From: Trichomonas tenax
Taxonomy: Eukaryota; Parabasalia; Trichomonadida; Trichomonadidae
Length of the DNA: 26,440 bases
Assembly: GCA_023091735.1 (NCBI GenBank)
Contig: JALKBU010000740.1
Location: 1-26,440 of the forward strand
Direction: 5' to 3'
Positions 17,092-24,861 of this stretch are shown piece after piece; the first letter of the stretch is position 1; the number at the start of each line of letters is the position of its first letter. A program made the translations under genes and the position numbers. The notes beneath the pieces are model-generated. The model had not been told where the DNA came from and made no database searches. It saw only the letters and a program-made list of their open reading frames with translations.

Positions 17092-18447
17092 TTAATGGAA
17101 ATACGGCTGGATGCGAGGAAGTCGAGGCATAATAAGCTCCGGCTTCGGGTTTTGATATGAGCCCAAAACAGTCGGTGCGCCAAACTGGAACGAAGGTAGA
17201 GGAAGCTTCTTCTCTTTCTTCTGGTTGAGCAGCTTCTTCCGGTTGTACTCCTTGATCCTCTGCGCTGCCTTCCTTCTCGCCTCGAGAGGGTTGAATTCTG
17301 CGGCAGGCTTCACTGGGTGCGACTGATACATCGGCTGCATGATGATCGGCGCGTGATGACTTGGCTGCTTCTGAAGTGGGGGAAGCAGCGTCTGGTTCTT
17401 GATCACCATTGGCGTTGAGTCGCTTGTGCTGACACCGCCAGTGTCGAGAACATACGGCCAAACTGTCGGAGGCTGCAGTTTCGTCATCGGCTGGTTCTTA
17501 TACTGCTCGAAGAAGACGGCGAACGGAACTTTGCATCCTGCAGCATTCCACTTGATTTCGACAGCGCGGAACTGCTCGAATGCAGGGTGCAGCAGCGCGT
17601 CGTGTGCTGTTATTCTATCTTCTGGATTATAAATCAGCATTTTTCCTAAAAGATCAACAGTTTCCTGCGACACCATCGGAATGATCTTGTGTAAGTCTTG
17701 TGGCGTCCTCTGTGAGAAAGTGAAAGAAATCTGAGTATTCGGATTCTTTCTAAATTGATTCAGAAGCGCTATCGATGGCGTTCCAACGATGTTGTGAATG
17801 CGCGAGATCTGGTCAATCTCGTGCTTTCCCGGGAACAAAGGTCTAGTCGTCAAAAGCTCGTAAAGCATGCAGCCGACGGCCCAAATGTCCACCTCCCTTC
17901 CATACGATCCGCTCGTGAGGATGCACTCCGGCGCTCTGTACCAGCGTGTGCTGACGTATTCGGTGTATGGACCGGAATTTGAGACAGCTCTCGTTGATCC
18001 GAAGTCGCATAGCTTCAGCTCCAGAGTCGCCTTGTTCACCATGCAGTTCTCGGGCTTCACATCTCTGTGGAAAAGGTTCTTTTCGTGCATATAATCGAGC
18101 GCTTTAAGAAGTTGATAAATCAGCAACAGAGTCGTCTTCTCGTCGCACGGTTTCTGGTTGTCCCTGACGAACTCGTAGAGGTTGGCGTCCATCAATTCGA
18201 ACAATAGCGCGACATATCCGTCCTGACTGTTGTATATCACCTCGTAGAGCTTGATGATGTTCGGCTGACCCTGCAGCGCCTTCAGGTACTGGACTTCAGG
18301 GAGCTTATTCACCTCCTCGATTGTACGGTAGCGCTTCTTGAGGCGCTTTATCGCCAAAACATGCTGCGTCTTAGGGTTTTTGACCTTGTAGACCTCAGCG
18401 AAAGAGCCTTCGCCGAGTTTCGCTATAATTCTTATATCATTATTCAT
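17092..18447 (-). CDS. MOK: MOK/RCK-family protein kinase (CMGC)
   Basis: The 451-residue Ser/Thr kinase has all catalytic elements: glycine loop GEGSFAEV (12-19), Lys34 in AIKRLKKRY, helix-C Glu51, HRDVKPEN (127-134), DFG (148-150), a TEY activation motif at 162-164 in PYTEYVSTRWYRAPE, and ELDQISRIH-like HEIDQISRIHNIVGTP (209-224). The sequence follows human MOK closely in the N-lobe (IEEVNKLPEVQYLKAL), the ELMD hinge and the TEY loop. The MAK/ICK/MOK group controls cilium and flagellum length and transport in several eukaryotes; a flagellar role here is an inference. The tail (300-451) is Pro- and Gln-rich with a basic segment, ARRKAAQRIKEYNRKK, at about 392-407. It converges with the ankyrin gene. 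Confidence 0.9.
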   Translation of the reverse strand: MNNDIRIIAKLGEGSFAEVYKVKNPKTQHVLAIKRLKKRYRTIEEVNKLPEVQYLKALQGQPNIIKLYEVIYNSQDGYVALLFELMDANLYEFVRDNQKPCDEKTTLLLIYQLLKALDYMHEKNLFHRDVKPENCMVNKATLELKLCDFGSTRAVSNSGPYTEYVSTRWYRAPECILTSGSYGREVDIWAVGCMLYELLTTRPLFPGKHEIDQISRIHNIVGTPSIALLNQFRKNPNTQISFTFSQRTPQDLHKIIPMVSQETVDLLGKMLIYNPEDRITAHDALLHPAFEQFRAVEIKWNAAGCKVPFAVFFEQYKNQPMTKLQPPTVWPYVLDTGGVSTSDSTPMVIKNQTLLPPLQKQPSHHAPIIMQPMYQSHPVKPAAEFNPLEARRKAAQRIKEYNRKKLLNQKKEKKLPLPSFQFGAPTVLGSYQNPKPELIMPRLPRIQPYFH

Positions 18448-18636
18448 TCTTCAAAAAAACTAAAATTTGAAAAATTTGTTGGTTTTTGTTTCTCTTTTAT
18501 TGCGTGTATCAAAACAAAAAACGAAAAAATGGAAATAACGTGTTTTTTTCTGACAAAAGTGATTATTTTGTTATGAATAGCATCTTTAGCTCATATAGAT
18601 TATAAATTTTCAACAAAAACAGATTTTATATTTTAT

Positions 18637-19089
18637 TTATTTTTTTTCCTCTTCTTTTGCATTTTCTTTAATGTCTTCTTCGTCCTCTTCCCCTTCTACG
18701 TTCTCTAAGTACTCTATGAAGCCTGATAAGTGGATATTGAGTTTTCCTTTGTTTGTGAGTTCAACAATGTTTAGTGGAGAAAAGATGTGGTTGAGCATTA
18801 CACTTTCGCTCGTGAAAGGAACCAATGTCGCTATTAATACGTTTGTTTCAGTATATTTCGCGTCATTGACTTCTTCTTCTGGCTTATCTTCCTCATCATC
18901 CGGTATAAGCGTTTGTACTTTCGCGAATAGCCGGACAGGTCCTTTTGGTGAGTTTTCGTCAACATCTGGTATAACGGCTTGAGTTATAGTCAAGTTGCAT
19001 TTGATGGGGAACTCCAAAATGACGGACTGCTCTGCTGGCACCACTTGTCCCCAGAAAAGTGAGTAGGAAGAGTCGAATTCTTCGCTCAT
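18637..19089 (-). CDS. Nucleoplasmin-like core protein with acidic tail
   Basis: The 150-residue protein fits the nucleoplasmin-like fold found in nucleoplasmins, FKBP39/41/46 and plant HD2 proteins: FWG at 12-14, NLTITQAVI at 32-40, VRLFAKV at 52-58, LIATLVPFTSESVMLNHIF at 85-103 and GKLNIHLSGFIEYLE at 115-129. An acidic insert at 64-74 occupies the place of the nucleoplasmin A1 tract, and residues 127-150 are an acidic/Lys tail. These acidic tracts bind histones in the family. No FKBP or zinc-finger part is attached, so this is the core alone. Histone chaperoning in the nucleus is inferred. It starts 52 bp from the divergent transporter gene. Confidence 0.7.
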   Translation of the reverse strand: MSEEFDSSYSLFWGQVVPAEQSVILEFPIKCNLTITQAVIPDVDENSPKGPVRLFAKVQTLIPDDEEDKPEEEVNDAKYTETNVLIATLVPFTSESVMLNHIFSPLNIVELTNKGKLNIHLSGFIEYLENVEGEEDEEDIKENAKEEEKK

Positions 19090-19100
19090 TTAATTTCGAA

Positions 19101-19136
19101 TTTTGGCACTTTTTTATCTCACTAAAAGTGCCAAAA
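19101..19136. promoter_or_regulatory. Perfect 13-bp inverted repeat in divergent promoter
   Basis: TTTTGGCACTTTT (19101-19113) and its exact reverse complement AAAAGTGCCAAAA (19124-19136) flank a 10-base spacer containing TCACTA, which resembles the trichomonad initiator. It occupies most of the 52 bases between the nucleoplasmin-like and transporter ATGs, so each gene has the GGCACTTTT word at its 5' end. It could be a dimeric factor site or a paired core promoter element; a hairpin in a leader RNA is also possible. Confidence 0.65.
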
Positions 19137-19141
19137 TAAAG

Positions 19142-20392
19142 ATGACGATGCAAAATGAGGATGAAACTCCTCTATACACCGCAGATTTGATATCAACGAC
19201 GCAGGAAATCGCCGAGGAACCTCCCGGGCAGTCTTCTCTCTTCGGAGTTTTGATTTTGTTGCTGAACACAACAATTGGATCAGGAACTTTGTTGGTTCCG
19301 TACTGCTACAACTGTGGCCTCGCGCTGTGCATTCTGACTTCGTTCGTTTTGGGAGTCATCTCACTGTGGTCACTTTGGATGCTGATTGATTGTCAGAGAG
19401 TGACGAAAGCACGCGACTATTCCCACTTGTTTACGATAACCTTCGGAAGGAGATACACTTGGATCATGAATGTGTGGATTACATTATGTTTATTCGGAAC
19501 AGTCATAATTTACGTTCTCTGGATAGGCAGACTTGTTAAGCATGTTGTGCCACTCAAAGGAAAACCATGGGATAGCCCTATCTTCTGGAACTTTTTGTCT
19601 GCAATTGTTTTGATTTACCCGTTGACTGTTTTCCGCAGTCTGAAACACCTCGAGAGCTGGTCGGGCATCGCCGTGTTCTTCATCCTCTGGCTTATCGTTT
19701 TCTCATTTTATTGGCTGATTAAGGGAATCCACGACGACGGATTCACGCCTTCGAGGATTGTATACTTCAAAGTCGGCAAGATTTTCATATCCACATTCGG
19801 AATCATGTCAATGGCCAATGATTGCCACTGCAATATCTTCCAGTCTTGCAGAATCCTTAAAGATCCACATCCAAAGCGTGGAAAGATCCTCGCAAGCCTC
19901 ACAGTCCTGATTTCGTTTGTTTTATACAATGCGTTCGGAATATTTGCATATTTGCACTTATTCGACGAACTCAAGGCCGGCGCTGCTTTGGAATATTACC
20001 CGCTCAATAACTGGTTCACACGCACAACGATATTTGGCGTCATCGTCATCCTAATCCTTGGTGGGCCGATGATGGTATTTCCAACGAGATACGCTGTGCT
20101 TGACTTGATCTACGGCACACAAGAGGTGAGCGCACTCGTGTGGAACGTGTCTGGAGCTCTCATAACTCTTCTAGCCACTGCTTGTGCGTGCATTTCGAAT
20201 AACGTCGTTTTCTTCTTCGACCTCGTCGGAGGACTTCTTACACCCGGTTTCGTCTTCACAATGCCATGCGTCTTCTACCTCATGAACGTGAAGGAGAGGA
20301 AATGGTACAATATCGCGATCTGTGTTATCGTTATAATAATCTCTGTTGCAGCCACAGTTGCCTGCACTTACAATGTTGTTACGGGAATATAA
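19142..20392 (+). CDS. AAAP/SLC38-type amino-acid transporter
   Basis: The 416-residue polytopic protein has about 11 hydrophobic spans after a ~33-residue acidic N-terminus. The first span carries NTTIGSGTLLVPYC, the glycine-rich unwound TM1 typical of the amino acid/auxin permease family (GSG at 46-48 from the chosen ATG). Later conserved features are the SWSGIAVFF span, a region resembling 'FxCHxNxxxIxxEL' in MANDCHCNIFQSCRIL, and GGPMMVFPTRYAVLDLI. These transporters move neutral or cationic amino acids across plasma or lysosomal membranes with H+ or Na+. The frame extends upstream to a TTG inside the inverted repeat; ATG 19142 is chosen because eukaryotic TTG starts are improbable. ATG 19148 is also possible. 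Confidence 0.85.
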   Translation: MTMQNEDETPLYTADLISTTQEIAEEPPGQSSLFGVLILLLNTTIGSGTLLVPYCYNCGLALCILTSFVLGVISLWSLWMLIDCQRVTKARDYSHLFTITFGRRYTWIMNVWITLCLFGTVIIYVLWIGRLVKHVVPLKGKPWDSPIFWNFLSAIVLIYPLTVFRSLKHLESWSGIAVFFILWLIVFSFYWLIKGIHDDGFTPSRIVYFKVGKIFISTFGIMSMANDCHCNIFQSCRILKDPHPKRGKILASLTVLISFVLYNAFGIFAYLHLFDELKAGAALEYYPLNNWFTRTTIFGVIVILILGGPMMVFPTRYAVLDLIYGTQEVSALVWNVSGALITLLATACACISNNVVFFFDLVGGLLTPGFVFTMPCVFYLMNVKERKWYNIAICVIVIIISVAATVACTYNVVTGI

Positions 20393-21081
20393 AATCTTAT
20401 ACCCAGTTTCAGAATACTTTATCCACAGGTCTAAAGCAGGGGGTGTCAGGAATTTTGATTAAAGTTTGGTTGTTCGAAACAGCGCTAGTGCGTTTTTTCC
20501 TTTTTTGAGTCACCTTTCTGTAAACAAAGATTTTTAGTGTCACTATTGAATAAAAATGGTGAATGTTAAATTGTAGTGTAGTAGTTTAGTAAATGTTAAA
20601 GGTTATATATGCCATTGGTTCGACTCCTGAAAAGCCTTTTTTTCTTTTCTTTTTGTCGAAAAAAAATATATTTTAAATTCCATGAAATGCATTATATATA
20701 AGATATACATGATATAGTGATGTCAAAAAATACCATATTCTGCTCATCCGGCAGGACAGTTTTATATTGAAATTTATTATTAGTTCATTTATCATGCTTT
20801 TAATTGAATATCATTTCTCCATAGTTAGTGTATACTATTTATATTATTAGTTAGAATGACTCAAATATGCTGAAAAAATTTCTCTGATCAAAACAAGAGA
20901 TTTATTTTTTTTTCAAACATTTAAGAGGGAGAAAATGAAATCCGAATAATGATTTGGGTTTTATAATTACTACATAATGAATGCTGATTGAGCAAATCGT
21001 TAAAATAGACATTTCAATTTTTTTCATTCATTTTTGAAAAACGTTAGATTAAGGAGTATTACATAGTGAAAATATTCCGCA
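20393..21081. other. Intergenic spacer with tRNA-like element
   Basis: No protein-coding gene is seen. The stretch contains several T-runs and the Pol III-like element at about 20566-20645 listed separately. From 20650 to 21081 it is AT-rich without recognisable features. Confidence 0.55.
20566..20645 (+). ncRNA. tRNA-like Pol III element or tRNA remnant
   Basis: GGTTCGACTCC at 20617-20627 is a perfect B-box/T-loop consensus. TAGTTTAGTAAATG at about 20582-20595 resembles an A-box/D-arm, and a T7 run with further T-runs follows at 20637. GGTTATATATGCC between them could form a short anticodon-like hairpin. However, the T-stem is poorly paired, the variable loop is missing, and the 3' AAAGCCT has no upstream partner, so it does not fold as a working tRNA. 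It is either a decayed tRNA or another short Pol III transcript with internal boxes. Confidence 0.3.
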
Positions 21082-21369
21082 TTATGAAAATTTAATATCA
21101 TCCTCATCTTTCGGTGTATACGTCACTGTATGCCTCTCTGATTCAGGCATGTATACTTTAAATTCGATCTCTGTTTCATTCGCAATTGCTTGAATTTATG
21201 ATTGAGGTAATGATCTCGATTTAATGATTTCACGCATGAATTCAATGATTCTCTCATCAACACCTGCCTGAATGCAAGCATAAACGAAACAATTGTCTCT
21301 ATTCATTAATTCAGCAGTTCTTTTATTAAGTTCATTAAATATTTGATATCTCTCTAAATTAATAGGAAA
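21082..21369 (-). pseudogene. Anonymous gene remnant with one internal stop
   Basis: A minus-strand frame of 96 codons (no ATG at its 5' end, preceded by TGA 21370-21372) reads as good protein: NLERYQIFNELNKRTAELM, then CFVYACIQAGVDERIIEFM, interrupted by TAA at 21196-21198. It resumes in the same frame with IQAIANETEIEFKVYMPESE and ends ...KDEDDIKFS at TAA 21082-21084. Amphipathic helix patterns and a polar acidic C-terminus suggest former coding DNA rather than chance. I do not recognise the family. The 5' part is missing or diverged beyond recognition. Confidence 0.55.
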
Positions 21370-21806
21370 TCAAGTAAAATAGGAAGATCTTATATTTTAG
21401 AGGCAAACAGAAAGGATTAAAGCAATTAAAAAGAATATTTTGGGTAGAGATAATATATTCAACAGCTAATGGCTAAAATATAGGTCATGTATGCAATTTT
21501 GTTTATGGTTCTTCCTAATCATTGCTATTTAAAGTCAATTTTTTGGTATTTTAAAATCGATTGAACAAATAATCTTTATAGAACTTCTTGTAATGAAGCG
21601 CAGTGCTTTGCATTGAATATTTGTGTATATCTAATGGTGTAATGAAGTACAATTATTAAAACTTTGCGAGAGAATCAAAACTCTCCATTAGTAATTGTAA
21701 TCATCTCAAAAATTGTGATGGTACTCCCTTTCGCACATCAGTTTATATAAAAGAGGAATTTAGTGAGATTGCATAAAAATAAGTGGACAAAAATATAAAA
21801 TATAAA
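21370..21806. other. AT-rich spacer
   Basis: No gene, RNA or repeat is supported. It lies between the gene remnant and the 3' end of the Mo25 gene. Short open frames here lack coding character. Confidence 0.6.
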
Positions 21807-22799
21807 TTACTCTGGTTTGAGATATGCGAGTTCCATCAATAAGAAATCTTTCTCACGCTGAAGTTCCGCTTCCTCAATACCATCGAGAAGGCCTTTGATG
21901 AACAATTTGAGTTTTTCTGAGTTAGCGCAGAGAATCTTTAATATTGGTTCTGGCTTATCTTCAACAGCGACGAAGAGCTTGAATATGTGGAAGGCCTCCA
22001 TCGAGAGATTCTTGTACTGCGAGGACATCAATTTCATCATTGTCATAAGGTTCTTCTCATTCTTCAAGTAGAATCCCTGGTAGCTTGGGTATGTCATGAT
22101 GATCTCTCCGATGAGCTTCAGCGATTGTCTGCATGCGGCGTAGTTCTTTTCGTCGAGTGTTGCGTGAATTCTATCTGTAATTTGCTGTGCGTTTTGCTGA
22201 ATGTACTGCTCTGCGTTTGGAGAGCAGAGGATGAGCTCTCTGAATGTTGCGAACGAGTCAGCAGAGACGTCGAAGTGCGGAACAGTGAAATACGAGAAAA
22301 GTAAGTCTAATCTCGCCGGCTGAAGAAGTTGGCGCGCGAGACTCTCGTGGTGAGCGCAGAGTCTGAGCATTTCTCCAGTCGACGCCGCTAATTCCGGAGT
22401 GTCGTAGAAATGGAGGAGAATCTCCAAAGTTTCTGGATATCTCTGAACATAGATCGCGAGCGGGAATTCTGATCCTGTCTGGTGTGAAATTGCGCCCGTG
22501 AAGATAATTGTGAACTGCTTTCGTTGCTCCACAGGGAGAGAGGGCATCGCCTGCAATCCGAGCATCACGAAGTCGGTGTGCGAGATTTCAGTAACAAGCT
22601 GAAGCGCGTGCGAGCTGGCCTCGTCGCCCTCCTTCCTCTTGTAGAGGATATCTGTCATTCTGCCGAAATTCTTATCTATAATTGCCAAAAATTCCGCCTT
22701 TTTCTCTTTGTTGTTCGTCTCCGCCATGTAGTTCTTCAGGCCGTCGATCGCCTTCTGAACGATGCGCGCGGGCTTCATCTGTCCAAACCAGGATGACAT
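21807..22799 (-). CDS. CAB39: Mo25/CAB39-like kinase scaffold
   Basis: The 330-residue all-helical protein is close to the usual Mo25 length (about 340) and can be aligned along its whole span with human CAB39. Markers are the start MSSWFGQMKPARIVQKAIDG in form, YPETLEILLHFYDTPELAAS (about 119-138; human CPEILFMLLKGYESPEIALN), GEMLRLCAHHESLARQLL, YFTVPHFDVSADSFATFREL (170-189; human [20 protein letters not shown]) and the C-terminal LQREKDFLLMEL. Mo25 stabilises active STE20/germinal-centre kinases such as STRAD-LKB1, MST and SPAK, influencing polarity and morphology; the partner here is unknown. The start is ATG 22799 after an AT-rich leader; GGGCGG lies about 35 bases upstream of the start. 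Confidence 0.92.
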   Translation of the reverse strand: MSSWFGQMKPARIVQKAIDGLKNYMAETNNKEKKAEFLAIIDKNFGRMTDILYKRKEGDEASSHALQLVTEISHTDFVMLGLQAMPSLPVEQRKQFTIIFTGAISHQTGSEFPLAIYVQRYPETLEILLHFYDTPELAASTGEMLRLCAHHESLARQLLQPARLDLLFSYFTVPHFDVSADSFATFRELILCSPNAEQYIQQNAQQITDRIHATLDEKNYAACRQSLKLIGEIIMTYPSYQGFYLKNEKNLMTMMKLMSSQYKNLSMEAFHIFKLFVAVEDKPEPILKILCANSEKLKLFIKGLLDGIEEAELQREKDFLLMELAYLKPE

Positions 22800-23631
22800 T
22801 TATTTATATTTTTTTTGTTGATTTTAAAATTGGGCGGTTTTTAATCGTCCAAACAATCCTTCAATTATTTTCTTTTGTGTTTCAGATATCTTATTTCATG
22901 TTATAGCGTTTTCATTAATTATTTTGATTATATTCAAAATTATCATGTTGTATAATATAACATTTAAAATAGAGAATAAATATGGTAAAATTTCTGAAAA
23001 ATATGTTAATTTTTCAATTAATAGAAAACAAATTGCTTTGTTTGTGGTTGGGAGATCAAAAAATATCATTGGATCAGTATGGTTTTTCAATGTATGGATG
23101 ATAAATCGTGAGTAGTCGCGGATATTTTATGAAATCAAAATATGGGTTTTAAGAGTTGAGACTTAATATATACATTTACTAGAATGTAAGAAAACATCAT
23201 GTTAATAGTTTGAGAATATTATATTATATATATTTTAATTCGAAGTTATAAACTATACAGTTGATATGCTAGGCTATACTGTTTTTGTGATGTAATAGAT
23301 GGAAAAATTATCTGATAATCGAATTTTATAGTATTGTAATATTCGTTACAGTTATGCACATCTGTATTGCATATGATATGGGCATATTAGTTACATAATA
23401 AAGATTTGCCAGGTCGTATTATTAAATTGTGAAAATGAATTGTTGCCTAAAAATTTTATAAATTTACCAAGCAAATGACTAATACAGTATTATGATAATA
23501 GGGAAAAAGAGTAATTTTCATAACAGACCTGGATTTTTATAAAAACAAATAATTTTCAAGAAAAACCCTTGACGGATTATCACAATTTTTGTTGTAAATG
23601 ATACTCACAAAACAAAACAACATCTATATCT
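22800..23631. other. AT-rich spacer
   Basis: The 830 bases contain the promoter of the Mo25 gene near 22800-22860 and otherwise no recognisable feature. Overlapping opposite-strand ORFs at 22896-23115 have random AT-rich composition. Confidence 0.6.
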
Positions 23632-23901
23632 CTAAAAAACAGAAACGAGCGATCCATGCATCATCAATGAATGTAAGCATGGTTGAATAACTGGGCTCTC
23701 GACTTCGCATGAAGAAGAGGAGAAGTCCTCAGCAAATTTTGTCTGTATTGTCATTTTCTGTGCATATCCGAATGGTGTCTGTGGTCTTGGAAGGGACGCA
23801 GCAATTTCTGCTGGATGGCGATTGAAGACTCCCATAAAGCAAGAACCGCTGGAGGACTCTGAGTCATCGTAGTCATCGACAGCGAGCCAAGGGTTCTGCA
23901 T
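23632..23901 (-). CDS. Small Ser-rich ORF, hypothetical or gene fragment
   Basis: The 89-residue frame starts at ATG 23901 and ends at TAG 23632. It opens MQNPWLAVDDYDDSESSSGS, an acidic Ser-rich segment, followed by FNRHPAEIAASLPRPQTPFGYA, a Pro-rich linear-motif-like stretch, and ends with hydrophobic residues. GC content and codon choice (GAC, TTC, CAG, GTC) match the confident genes and contrast with the AT-rich surroundings, so it is or was coding. No family is recognised. The frame is open for only about nine codons upstream of the ATG. It may be a genuine short protein or the stranded 3' part of a larger gene. Confidence 0.45.
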   Translation of the reverse strand: MQNPWLAVDDYDDSESSSGSCFMGVFNRHPAEIAASLPRPQTPFGYAQKMTIQTKFAEDFSSSSCEVESPVIQPCLHSLMMHGSLVSVF

Positions 23902-24861
23902 ATAGAGAATGATTCTTTCAATGCCAATTCAATGATCTACATTAGTAAACCTCTCAATCTTTACATGTCACGTTTCTTATTCAAAATAATTAAGATACTT
24001 CTGAACTCCAATCTTTATCTCAAAACCGACGGTTATCTGATTCGTTACTCCGTGGGCTGCTCTGTTTTAAACTAAAAGTGGATATTTTCGTAATTCGAGC
24101 AGAAAAAGTATCACCTTTCGATTCGGTCGATGTAATTGAAGCAAATGCATTAACATAAAAATTGAATTTCTTTCAAAAATAATTGAAGCAAAAATTATCG
24201 AATCTTTTCAAACCTTTGAAATAGACAAAACTGGTTATAGCATTTTGCTTATGCGAATTAAGAATGTGTCCAATTTTCAGCACGTTTTATAATAGAGTAT
24301 TCAATTTTACCTTCCCACAATAAAACAAGTTTTTATTTTTTGTTGTATTTAGAACACTTGGAGGCTAAGAGGCATCGCTGAAGAACAAAAAATAATCAAT
24401 TCCCAAAATAAAAAGTTTGTTGAGTTGGTGTAACAGGTCGCTTTTTTATTTGGCGTATGGCATCTCTTTCCTATCCAAAGCCCAGCGATCAACAAAAAAG
24501 ATTAAAATAAATTTGCAACATTTTTGGTTTTTCGGATTTCTTGTGGCTTTTCGCTAATTCTTTGCGAGTGGCATTTATGTATATAGCAGAGACTTCTCCC
24601 CGTGAAATATCAAGAAAATTCTTACCAATCAAAATTTTGGGAACTGCAAAATTTACGACATGTAATGTAAAATTTTGTCGTTTACACTTTTTCAATTAGA
24701 TTATTACCTTAATTACATTCGATCAGTCATTACTATAAAAATGTTATAAAAGTGACAAGAACCTTATTGTCACAAGCATCAACAAAATTACATCTTCATA
24801 AAATTATGATTCACATACAAGGATTTGATAGAGATAGATTTAATATTACAAACAAAAAATA
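23902..24861. other. AT-rich spacer, possible eroded coding DNA
   Basis: No confident gene. On the plus strand two ATG-less open stretches follow one another with a frame change near 24150: about 23990-24156 (ending VDVIEANALT) and about 24140-24292 (including KIIEAKIIESFQTFEIDKTG). They could be a decayed gene, but chance is not excluded. The minus ORF at 24489-24695 has no coding character. Confidence 0.4.

Noticed and set aside
17087..17461. 124-residue minus ORF opposite frame of the MOK tail
   Set aside because: Out-of-frame shadow in the 3' part of the kinase gene.
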